Shown here piece after piece: positions 7,706 to 17,381 of a stretch of 64,000 nt of DNA (within the stretch, counting starts at the first letter, position 1; every line of letters starts with the position of its first letter). The notes beneath the pieces are model-generated. The model was not told where the DNA came from and did no database searches. It was given only the letters and a program-made list of their open reading frames with translations. The stretch is from assembly GCF_007827595.1 (NCBI RefSeq), contig NZ_VISR01000004.1, forward strand, positions 310,001 through 374,000, in the 5' to 3' direction. Both the position numbers and the translations under genes were made by a program. This DNA is from Streptomyces sp. BK340. Its GTDB lineage: Bacteria; Actinomycetota; Actinomycetes; Streptomycetales; Streptomycetaceae.

Positions 7706-8422
7706 TCAGGCCTCCTGCCGCCGGCGCTGCGACCACCACACCCCGGCCGCGCCGGCCGCGATCAGCGCGGCGCCCGCGGCGCCCAGGGGCAGCAGGTCAC
7801 GCCCCACACCGGTCTTCGGCAGCTCGTCGCCGCCCGGTGCGACGGGCTTGTTGTCGGTGCCGAGGAGCAGCGGGGTGGCCGGGGCGTTCGGCGACGGGTT
7901 GGTCGTGCCGAAGGGCACCGGGCCCTGCTGCCAGAAGGTCTTCTTCCCGTCCGTGGTCTGCACGGGCAGACAGATCTTGCCGGCCTTGCTCAGGTCGTAG
8001 GCTGCCTGGACCGCGTACGACTTGGACCGCCCGGCCGCGAGCGTGCCGACCGGGCAGCTGAAACCGCTGTTCGCACCTTCCGGCAGGTTCTTTTCCGCGA
8101 TGGCCGAGCAGCCCTGAACACCGGTGATCTTCAGCGCGTCGAATCCGACGACCAAAAGCCGAATGTCACCGCTGTCCTTGCTGCCGTCGTTCTTCACGGT
8201 GGCGGTAATCGCCGTCTTTTTCGAACTGTTGTCGACCGAGATCCTCTCCGGCAGCAGCGTGCGCAGCTTCACGCCCGCCGGTGCCTCGTCGACCGCCTTT
8301 CCTCCCTTGTCGCTGCCCGTTCCCTGGTCATCGGCGGCGGCCGTGCAGGCGAGGACCAGCACGGCCGAAAAAGATGCCATGACCAGCGATCCCGCGATGC
8401 CCGCCGTGCGACGAGAACTCAT
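7706..8422 (-). CDS. Exported cell-wall-anchored protein with LPKTG sorting signal
   Basis: A 238-residue protein starting at the ATG at 8420-8422, with a signal peptide (residues about 1-28; SSRRTAGIAG, then a hydrophobic core ending near CTAAA). The middle looks like a beta-sandwich with two Cys pairs and no family I recognise. The C-terminus is a full sortase signal: ELPKTGVG, a hydrophobic helix, and the positive tail RRRQEA. It should be linked to peptidoglycan. The usual streptomycete class E sortases favour LAxTG, so LPKTG may need another enzyme. A kinase gene is divergent 147 bp away. No sortase is in the window. Confidence 0.8.
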   Translation of the reverse strand: MSSRRTAGIAGSLVMASFSAVLVLACTAAADDQGTGSDKGGKAVDEAPAGVKLRTLLPERISVDNSSKKTAITATVKNDGSKDSGDIRLLVVGFDALKITGVQGCSAIAEKNLPEGANSGFSCPVGTLAAGRSKSYAVQAAYDLSKAGKICLPVQTTDGKKTFWQQGPVPFGTTNPSPNAPATPLLLGTDNKPVAPGGDELPKTGVGRDLLPLGAAGAALIAAGAAGVWWSQRRRQEA

Positions 8423-8569
8423 GTTCGCCCCCCTTGCAACCCCCTGGACTGCGCCTGAATTCGCAGTACTTGAAGAGGTACCACAAGATTTCCCCGCACT
8501 ATGCTGGTACGGCTCGAAGTGTGACCGTTGTGTTTCAGCAGAGACGGTCGTTGAGGGGGGTGCGAGGCA

Positions 8570-10735
<2,166 letters not shown>

Positions 10736-10743
10736 TGCGCGAA

Positions 10744-10769
10744 GGAGGGAGCCCCGAAGGACTCCCTCC
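10744..10769. terminator. Bidirectional hairpin between convergent kinase and permease genes
   Basis: GGAGGGAG at 10744-10751 pairs perfectly with CTCCCTCC at 10762-10769 around a 10-nt loop. It lies between the kinase stop (10735) and the permease stop (10793), so it can end both transcripts. Confidence 0.75.
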
Positions 10770-10792
10770 CCGAAACGCGGCCGTGGGCCGGA

Positions 10793-12220
10793 TCAGCCGA
10801 CGCTCACCTTGTCGACCGGCTCCGCCTCCGCGGCGGAAACCGGCCGGCGACCGACGACCTTCTCCTTGATCACGGCGACGGCGACCACGAGCGCCGCGAC
10901 CAGCACGGACAGCAGCACCGTCGTACGGCCACTGCTCTCGCCCTTCGTGTCCGTCAGCATGTAGCCGAGGACGAACACGATCAGTGCGGCCGTCGCCCAG
11001 GTCAGGTAGGGGTACAGCCACATCTTCACGACGAGCTTCTCCGGCGCCTCCCGCTGGATGATCCTCCGCATCCGCAGCTGCGAGAAGCAGATGACCAGCC
11101 ACACGAACAGAGCCACCGCACCACTGGAGTTGACCAGGAAGAGGAAGACCGAGTCCGGGAACTTGTAGTTGAAGAAGACCGCGACGAAGCCGAAGAGGAC
11201 GGAGGCGAGGATCGCCGCCAGCGGCACGCCCCGGGACGTCGTACGGGCGAACGCCTTCGGCGCGTCACCACGCTGACCGAGCGAGAACGCCATCCGGGAG
11301 GCCGTGTACAGGCCCGAGTTGAGGCAGGACAGCACCGAGGTCAGCACGATGAAGTTCATGATCTCGCCGGCGTGCGCGATGCCGAGGGAGTTCAGGGCGG
11401 CGACGTACGAGCCGTCCTTCGCGATCGAGGGGTCGTTCCACGGCAGCAGGGAGACGACGACCAGGATCGAGCCCAGGTAGAAGACGCCGATACGCCAGAT
11501 GATGCTGTTGGTCGACTTGGTGACCGCCTTCTGGGGGTCCTCCGACTCGCCGGCCGCCAGCGTCGCGATCTCGCTGCCCATGAAGGAGAAGACGACCAGC
11601 AGCACACCGGTGAGGATGGCGCCGGGTCCGTGCGGCAGGAAGCCGCCGTGCGAGGTCAGGTTGCCGAAGCTCGCCTTGTCGGCGTGCACGCCCGGCAGGA
11701 CACCGAAGATGGCCAGCAGGCCGACGACGATGAACGCGCCGATCGCCACGACCTTGATGCCGGCGAACCAGAACTCGAACTCGCCGTAGGAGCCGACCGA
11801 GACCAGGTTGGTCGCGGTCAGGACGGCCATCACGATGAGCGCCCAGCCCCACTGCGGTACGGCCGGGATCCAGCCCTCGAGGATCTTCGCGCCGGCGGTG
11901 GCCTCGACGGCCAGCACGACGACCCAGAAGAACCAGTAGAGCCAGCCGATGGAGAAGCCGGCCCAGCGTCCGAGCGCGCGGTCGGCGTGCGCGGAGAAGG
12001 AACCGGAGGTCGGGTTGGCGGCGGACATCTCGCCGAGCATGCGCATCACCAGCACCACGAGCGTGCCGACGAGGGCGTACGACAGGAGGATGCCCGGTCC
12101 CGCGGTAGCGATACCGGAACTGGAACCGACGAAGAGGCCGGCTCCGATGACGCCACCGATCGCGATCATCGTCAGATGGCGGTTCTTGAGTCCTGCTTGG
12201 AGGCCCGAACCAGGGGTCAT
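10793..12220 (-). CDS. Amino-acid permease (APC superfamily, GabP/AnsP-like)
   Basis: A 475-residue, 12-helix transporter. TM1 has the IGGVIGAGLFVGSS motif and the next helix VLVMRMLGEMSAANPTSGSF, both diagnostic of the amino-acid transporter group. Further on are FSFMGSEIATLAAGESEDPQ (TM6 and its loop) and SRMAFSLGQRGDAPK. The start is the ATG at 12218-12220. It imports an amino acid, GABA or a similar compound with protons; substrate is not resolvable by eye. It is paralogous to the fragment at the left edge. It stands alone, divergent from rpiB. Confidence 0.9.
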   Translation of the reverse strand: MTPGSGLQAGLKNRHLTMIAIGGVIGAGLFVGSSSGIATAGPGILLSYALVGTLVVLVMRMLGEMSAANPTSGSFSAHADRALGRWAGFSIGWLYWFFWVVVLAVEATAGAKILEGWIPAVPQWGWALIVMAVLTATNLVSVGSYGEFEFWFAGIKVVAIGAFIVVGLLAIFGVLPGVHADKASFGNLTSHGGFLPHGPGAILTGVLLVVFSFMGSEIATLAAGESEDPQKAVTKSTNSIIWRIGVFYLGSILVVVSLLPWNDPSIAKDGSYVAALNSLGIAHAGEIMNFIVLTSVLSCLNSGLYTASRMAFSLGQRGDAPKAFARTTSRGVPLAAILASVLFGFVAVFFNYKFPDSVFLFLVNSSGAVALFVWLVICFSQLRMRRIIQREAPEKLVVKMWLYPYLTWATAALIVFVLGYMLTDTKGESSGRTTVLLSVLVAALVVAVAVIKEKVVGRRPVSAAEAEPVDKVSVG

Positions 12221-12423
12221 GGACGGATTTCCTTTACGCCAGGGGGAGCAACTCGCACCAGCGGTGTACGAGCCGGTCCAGTGAAACCGAGGCGAACGAA
12301 TCCGGGAACCTCCGAATCCAGATCGTTACTTGAGGTTTCCTTGAGGTTCTATGGGTTCAGTCACATTTTCTGGGCTCGACACCCGAGGCTGCTGCCCGGA
12401 AACAGGCGTGTCACACTCGTCCC

Positions 12424-12909
12424 ATGCGCGTGTATCTCGGCTCCGACCATGCGGGCTACGAACTCAAGAACCACCTCGTCGAATGGCTCACGGCGGCGGG
12501 GCACGAGCCCGTCGACTGCGGGCCTCTCATCTATGACGCCCAGGACGACTACCCGCCCTTCTGCCTGCGTGCCGCGGAGAAGGCGGCCGCGGACCCCGAG
12601 GCTCTCGGCATCGTGATCGGCGGCTCCGGAAACGGGGAGCAGATCGCCGCGAACAAGGTGAAGGGTGTGCGGGCGGCTCTCGCGTGGAGCGAGGAGACCG
12701 CGGCGCTGGGACGGCAGCACAACAACGCGAACGTCGTGGCCGTGGGTGCGCGGATGCACAGCACGGAGGAGGCGACCAAGTTCGTCGAGGTCTTCCTCAA
12801 CACGCCGTTCTCCGGTGACGAGCGTCACATCCGCCGCATCGACATGCTGTCGGAGTACGAGACGACGGGCGACCTGCCCCCGATCCCGCCCCACCACCCG
12901 CAGCAGTAA
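12424..12909 (+). CDS. rpiB: Ribose-5-phosphate isomerase B
   Basis: A 161-residue RpiB/LacAB-family enzyme interconverting ribose 5-phosphate and ribulose 5-phosphate in the pentose phosphate pathway. The N-terminal MRVYLGSDHAGYELK carries the substrate-binding Asp-His. The anion-hole loop is IGGSGNGEQIAANKVKG, in which a Glu occupies the place of the E. coli catalytic Cys, as described for mycobacterial RpiB. HNNANVVAVGARM is the other active-site block. The start is the ATG at 12424. It is followed by a large inverted repeat and a DNA glycosylase gene. Confidence 0.93.
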   Translation: MRVYLGSDHAGYELKNHLVEWLTAAGHEPVDCGPLIYDAQDDYPPFCLRAAEKAAADPEALGIVIGGSGNGEQIAANKVKGVRAALAWSEETAALGRQHNNANVVAVGARMHSTEEATKFVEVFLNTPFSGDERHIRRIDMLSEYETTGDLPPIPPHHPQQ

Positions 12910-12940
12910 GCCCGGGCACTCCGCCTCAGGCCCCGCGCTG

Positions 12941-13047
12941 CCCACTCACCCAGCCGACTCGGTCGGCCGACAGGGGTGGGCGGAGCGGGACAGGCTGCTC
13001 CCCCCTTGTCCCGCCCTTCTGCCGACCGAGACGGGTGGGCGGGTGGG
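12941..13047. repeat. Nested inverted repeat between rpiB and the glycosylase gene
   Basis: The outer arms are at 12941-12967 and 13021-13047: CGGTCGGC against GCCGACCG is exact, and the CCCA/ACCC and GGGTGGG ends pair more loosely. The inner arms are exact: GCGGGACA at 12985-12992 and TGTCCCGC at 13007-13014. The whole 107 bp can fold into one long hairpin. It probably terminates rpiB, but it is larger than a normal terminator and may be a remnant palindromic element. Confidence 0.65.
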
Positions 13048-13077
13048 AAAGTCACGGCAGGAAAGGACACCTCAGCC

Positions 13078-13887
13078 TTGCCAGAAGGGCACACCATCCA
13101 CCGGCTGGCCCAGGACTACGCCGAGCGCTTCCAGGGCACCGCTCCACGGGTGACCAGCCCCCAGGGCAAGTTCTCGGACGCGGCCGACCTGCTGAACGGT
13201 GCCCTTCTCACCGGCACCGAGGCCCACGGCAAGCACCTCTTCCTCCGGTTCCGCGACACCGACTGGGTCCACATCCACCTCGGCCTGTTCGGCAAGGTCG
13301 GCTTCGGCCCCACCCCGGCACCCCCGCCCACCGACACCGTCCGGCTCCGCCTCGCGAACGACACCGCGTACGTCGACCTGCGCGGCCCGACGACCTGCGC
13401 GCTCATCACGGACGACGAGAAGCGGGCGATACACGACCGCCTCGGGCCCGACCCCCTGCGCGCGGACGCCGACCCGGGCGCGGCACACCGGAGAATCTCC
13501 CGCAGCCGTACGACGATCGCGGCACTTCTGATGGACCAGAAGATCATCGCCGGCGTGGGCAACGTCTACCGCGCCGAGGTCCTCTTCCGGCACCGGATCG
13601 ACCCGTACCGCGAGGGCCGGGACATCACCCCGGCCCAGTGGTCCGCCATCTGGGCCGACCTCGTCGCGCTCATGCGCGAGGGCGTGCGCAACAACCGCAT
13701 CGACACGGTCCGCCCCGAGCACACCCCGGAGGCGATGGGCCGCCCGCCCCGCGTGGACGACCACGGCGGCGAGGTCTACGTCTACCGCCGGGCCACCCTG
13801 CCCTGTCACATCTGCGGCACCGAGATCCGCACCGCCGGCCTCGCCGCCCGCAACCTCTTCTGGTGCCCGACCTGCCAGCAGCCCTGA
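13078..13887 (+). CDS. nei: Nei/Fpg-family DNA glycosylase/AP lyase (endonuclease VIII type)
   Basis: A 269-residue base-excision repair enzyme. The start is assigned to TTG at 13078 because the next codons give PEGHTIHRLA: the catalytic Pro2-Glu3 must follow the initiator directly. The GGAAAGGA ribosome site at 13060-13067 agrees. The helix-two-turn-helix is around MDQKIIAGVGNVYRAEVLF. The C-terminal zinc finger is complete, CHIC then CPTC. It removes oxidised pyrimidines and cuts the backbone. The N-terminal PEGHTIHRLA form matches actinobacterial Nei2 rather than MutM. It is convergent with the Eis-type gene, only 10 bp apart. Confidence 0.92.
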   Translation: MPEGHTIHRLAQDYAERFQGTAPRVTSPQGKFSDAADLLNGALLTGTEAHGKHLFLRFRDTDWVHIHLGLFGKVGFGPTPAPPPTDTVRLRLANDTAYVDLRGPTTCALITDDEKRAIHDRLGPDPLRADADPGAAHRRISRSRTTIAALLMDQKIIAGVGNVYRAEVLFRHRIDPYREGRDITPAQWSAIWADLVALMREGVRNNRIDTVRPEHTPEAMGRPPRVDDHGGEVYVYRRATLPCHICGTEIRTAGLAARNLFWCPTCQQP

Positions 13888-13897
13888 GCGGGAGCCG

Positions 13898-15139
13898 TCA
13901 GAAGCCGTGCGGCAGCCACGGGGTCACCGGTGAGGCGAACGCCACCGACGCCTCCGTCAGCGCCCCGTCCCGCAGTTCCCGTACCCGGCCGGCCGCCGCC
14001 AGCGACAGCAGGGTCACACCGCCGAGGTAGGCCGCGCCCAACTCCCGTACGGACAGGGTGAGATCGGCCGAGTCGGTGGTGCGCTCGCAGGACGCGCCCT
14101 TGGTGTCCCCGGTCAGCCGCCAACGCCCCGCGTTCCAGGGGCAGAAGTCGTCCGCCACCTCCAACACGACGTCCACCGGCGCCTGATAGGCGCGCGCCGC
14201 CAGCGCCGCACCGACGTCGACCAGACGGACGTAGCACGAGTCCCGCAGTCGCGGCACACAGCGCCGGATGTCGGAGACCAGGTACTGCCACGCGTCGTCG
14301 ACCGGCCGTCCCCGCACGGTCAGGTTCGTCATCAGGTCGATGTCGAACAGGAAGCGCCACAGGGCCGCATCGGTCGCCGGGTCCAGCGCGGCGAGGCCCT
14401 CCAGCGACACCGTGCCGTTGTGCCCGGTCGGTCCCCAGCCCAGCTTGGTGCGGAAGCGGGCGTACCCGGTGACCTCGCCGTCCCGCTCGGCGACCACGCA
14501 CTGCAGCGCGGACGCGCCCTCCCGCTCGCTCTCCGGGTCGAGCAGCGCCACCCGCTCCCAGCCGGGCTGCCGGGCCAGCATCCCGGGCCGGCGCGGCACC
14601 AGCGCCGCGTACACCGCCTCGCACTCGGCGAGGACGTCGGCGGGCTGCGCGTACCGCAGCCGTATGTCCTCGGTGCCGGCGGGCAGGGCCAGCCGCACCC
14701 GGCTGGTGTCGATCTCGGCGTGCAGCTGGAAGGTGGCGGCGCCGTATCCGAAGCGGCCGTAGATGGCCGGCTCGGAGGCCGTCAGCGCCGCGAGCGGCTC
14801 GCCCAGGGCGTGCAGGTCGTCCAACTGGCGCCGCATCATCGAGGTCAGCACGCCACGCCGCCGGTGCGTTGCGGCCACGCTCACCATGGTGACGCCCGCG
14901 GCGGGCACCTGGGACCCGCCCGGCACGGTCATCCGGAAGCTGAACGCCCCCGCCGTGCCCACCAGCACGTCCCCGTCCCAGGCGGCCAGGGACCGGTCGA
15001 ACTCGGTGAGCGATCTGTCCAGTTCGCGCTCCTCGGCCGACGCCGGACCCGCGCCGAAGGCACGGATCAGGTTGTCCCACCAACCGTCCCACTCCTCGGG
15101 GCGCAGCACCTTCAACTCGGTCGTACGGTCAGTCGCCAT
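13898..15139 (-). CDS. Eis-family GNAT N-acetyltransferase
   Basis: A 413-residue enhanced-intracellular-survival-type acetyltransferase. An N-terminal GNAT domain has the acetyl-CoA loop at VSVAATHRRRGVLTSMM, then EPAIYGRFGYG, typical of Eis. A second GNAT-like domain follows and a C-terminal SCP2-like domain ends in PWLPHGF, whose terminal carboxylate is catalytic in Eis proteins. Mycobacterial Eis acetylates amines of aminoglycosides and some proteins; the role in streptomycetes is not settled. The start is the ATG at 15137-15139. It is divergent from the PP2C gene. Confidence 0.88.
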   Translation of the reverse strand: MATDRTTELKVLRPEEWDGWWDNLIRAFGAGPASAEERELDRSLTEFDRSLAAWDGDVLVGTAGAFSFRMTVPGGSQVPAAGVTMVSVAATHRRRGVLTSMMRRQLDDLHALGEPLAALTASEPAIYGRFGYGAATFQLHAEIDTSRVRLALPAGTEDIRLRYAQPADVLAECEAVYAALVPRRPGMLARQPGWERVALLDPESEREGASALQCVVAERDGEVTGYARFRTKLGWGPTGHNGTVSLEGLAALDPATDAALWRFLFDIDLMTNLTVRGRPVDDAWQYLVSDIRRCVPRLRDSCYVRLVDVGAALAARAYQAPVDVVLEVADDFCPWNAGRWRLTGDTKGASCERTTDSADLTLSVRELGAAYLGGVTLLSLAAAGRVRELRDGALTEASVAFASPVTPWLPHGF

Positions 15140-15314
15140 GAGCCATGCCTATCAGGGCATTGCGGGACGAGCCAGTGAATTTCTCCCGGTCGGCGGCGCG
15201 ATGACCCTCCGTGCCGTTCACTGTGTAGTTCAACCGCGAAGTTGAGCCTCTCACGGGGGACAAGTGGGACCTCCCGTGCCAAGCGGCTGGTCCGATCGAT
15301 AGGGTCCCGAACTA

Positions 15315-16490
15315 ATGGCAGCAGGACGAGAGCGGCGCGCGAAGGCCGAGACGTTCACGGCCCGGTGGAAGATGCAGTGGCACCGGGTCCGCGTCGGCCT
15401 GCGCAGAAGCGCCGTGGACTACTTCCGCGGCGACGGTTCGGACTGGATCGCGCTCGCCGGTCTGCTGCTCACCATCCCCGTCCTCGCGGCCATGACCCTC
15501 GCCAACTCGGTGTGGTGCTCCCCGGGCACCCTCGTGCTGCCGATCGTCGCGGGCGGCCTGCTGCTGCGTCCGGCGAGCCTGCTCGGCCTGTACGCGGCGG
15601 CGGCCACCGCGCTGATCGTGGAGTCGGTGCGGCTCGGCCCGTACACCGAGGGGCCCTCGCGGGTCACCCCCGGTGTGGTCCTGGTGGTCGCCGCGTGCGG
15701 CTTCTTCGGCCTGCTGACCGCGCAGTTCCGCAGCCGGGTCGGTGTGCCGTGGCGGCGCGGCGGCACCATGCTCTTCGACCTGCGCGAGCGGATCCGGGTG
15801 CAGAGCAAGCTGCCGAAGCTGCCGCAGGGCTGGCACCACGAGATGGCGCTGCGCCCGGCGGGCGGCCAGTCCTTCTCGGGCGACTTCGTCGTCGCGGCCC
15901 GTACGAACAGCGGCCGCACCCTGGAGGTCGTGCTCACGGACGTGTCCGGCAAGGGCATGGACGCGGCATCGCGTGCGCTGCTGCTGTCGGGCGCGTTCGG
16001 CGGACTGCTGGGCTCCCTCGCCCCGCACGCCTTCCTCACGGCCGCCAACGGCTATCTGCTCCGCCAGGACTGGGACGAGGGCTTCGCGACCTCCATCCAC
16101 CTGGTGCTGGACCTGGACTCCGGGGACTACGAGCTGTACTCGGCGGGCCATCCGCCGGGGCTGCAGCTGAGCGCGGGCAGCGGCCGCTGGGAGGAGAAGG
16201 CCGCCGAGGGCCCGCTGCTGGGCGTGTACGACGGCGCCCAGTTCGACCCCGTCAAGGGCTCGCTGCGCCCCGGGGACGTGCTGATGCTGTTCACGGACGG
16301 ACTGGTGGAAACCTCCGACCGCGACATCGTGGAGGGCATCGACCGCCTCACCGGAGAGGCCGACCGCTATGTCGCCGGCGGCTTCCACGGCGCCGCCTGG
16401 CACCTCATCGAGGCGGTCGCGAAGGACGTCAACGACGACCGGGCCCTGCTCCTGATCTGCCGCCAGGCAGCGCCGGCCACGGCCCGCTGA
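15315..16490 (+). CDS. Membrane PP2C/SpoIIE-type Ser/Thr phosphatase
   Basis: A 391-residue protein from the ATG at 15315. A basic N-tail leads to about four membrane helices (residues about 45-135), then a cytoplasmic SpoIIE/PPM domain (about 155-385). Metal-binding signatures are SGDFVVA, LTDVSGKGMDAASRAL, YSAGHPPGLQ and LFTDGLVETSDR. Such phosphatases usually dephosphorylate anti-sigma-factor antagonists (STAS proteins). A TAGGGT -10-like sequence about 10 bp before the ATG suggests a leaderless or nearly leaderless mRNA. Its partner is not adjacent; the STAS protein at 60.5 kb is too far away to assign. Confidence 0.88.
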   Translation: MAAGRERRAKAETFTARWKMQWHRVRVGLRRSAVDYFRGDGSDWIALAGLLLTIPVLAAMTLANSVWCSPGTLVLPIVAGGLLLRPASLLGLYAAAATALIVESVRLGPYTEGPSRVTPGVVLVVAACGFFGLLTAQFRSRVGVPWRRGGTMLFDLRERIRVQSKLPKLPQGWHHEMALRPAGGQSFSGDFVVAARTNSGRTLEVVLTDVSGKGMDAASRALLLSGAFGGLLGSLAPHAFLTAANGYLLRQDWDEGFATSIHLVLDLDSGDYELYSAGHPPGLQLSAGSGRWEEKAAEGPLLGVYDGAQFDPVKGSLRPGDVLMLFTDGLVETSDRDIVEGIDRLTGEADRYVAGGFHGAAWHLIEAVAKDVNDDRALLLICRQAAPATAR

Positions 16491-16491
16491 G

Positions 16492-16523
16492 CCACCCCCG
16501 GGGAACGCCGGGGGTGGGGTTTT
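16492..16523 (+). terminator. Rho-independent terminator after the PP2C gene
   Basis: CCACCCCCGG at 16492-16501 pairs with CCGGGGGTGG at 16508-16517 around a short loop and is followed by TTTT at 16520-16523. It starts 2 nt after the stop codon. Confidence 0.85.
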
Positions 16524-16622
16524 CCCCCGCCCGGATCCGCCAGCCGTCCGCATGGTCCGGCCACCCTCCGTATCCGTACGGTCGACAGACGTCACCGAAC
16601 GCCCACGACCGGAGGGACCCGC

Positions 16623-17381
16623 ATGCCAAGCGACTGGGCCGTAGAACTGCACGGAGTCACGCGCCACTACGGCCGCGGAGGCTCCGCCGTGCACGCCCTG
16701 CGCGGCATCGACCTCGCCCTTCCCTCCGGCACCTTCACCGCGGTGATGGGGCCCTCCGGCTCCGGCAAGTCCACGTTCCTGCAGTGCGCGGCGGGCCTGG
16801 ACCGCCCCACCGCGGGCCGGGTCGTGCTCGGCGGCACGGACATCACCGGGCTGAGCGAGAACAAGCTGACCGCGCTGCGCCGCACCCGCCTCGGCTTCGT
16901 CTTCCAGGCCTTCAACCTCCTCCCTTCCCTCACGGTCGAACAGAACGTCGTCCTGCCCATGCGGCTGGCCGGCCACCGACCCGACCGCCGCCGCTCGGCC
17001 GAGGTGCTGGCCCAGGTCGGCCTCGCCGACAAGGCCAGGCGCCGCCCGAGCGAGCTGTCCGGCGGCCAGCAGCAGCGCGTGGCCGTCGCCCGGGCCCTGG
17101 TCACCCGCCCCGACGTCGTCTTCGCCGACGAGCCCACCGGCGCCCTGGACACCAGCACCGCCGCCGAGATCCTCGCCCTGCTGCGCGACGCCGTGGACTC
17201 CCAGCGCGCCACGATCGTCATGGTCACCCACGACCCGTCGGCGGCCGCCTGGGCCGACCGCGTCCTGTTCCTGGCCGACGGCCAACTGGTCGACCACCTG
17301 GACCGAGCCCCCGCAGCCCACATCGCGTCCCGCATGACGGCCCTCACCGCCCACGCGGCCCGCACCCGCCCGGCGGCCTGA
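16623..17381 (+). CDS. ABC transporter ATPase, LolD/MacB type
   Basis: A 252-residue nucleotide-binding protein. Walker A is GPSGSGKST, the Q-loop is FVFQAFNLLPSLT, the signature is LSGGQQQRVAVARAL, Walker B is VVFADEPTGALD and the His loop is VMVTHDP. The FNLLPSLTxxxNV and EPTGALD forms are those of the LolD/MacB/FtsE group, which pairs with FtsX-like permeases. The stop overlaps the next start (TGATG), so the two are coupled. It likely drives a mechanotransmission-type exporter or lipid/peptide extrusion system. No accessory or two-component genes are adjacent. Confidence 0.9.
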   Translation: MPSDWAVELHGVTRHYGRGGSAVHALRGIDLALPSGTFTAVMGPSGSGKSTFLQCAAGLDRPTAGRVVLGGTDITGLSENKLTALRRTRLGFVFQAFNLLPSLTVEQNVVLPMRLAGHRPDRRRSAEVLAQVGLADKARRRPSELSGGQQQRVAVARALVTRPDVVFADEPTGALDTSTAAEILALLRDAVDSQRATIVMVTHDPSAAAWADRVLFLADGQLVDHLDRAPAAHIASRMTALTAHAARTRPAA

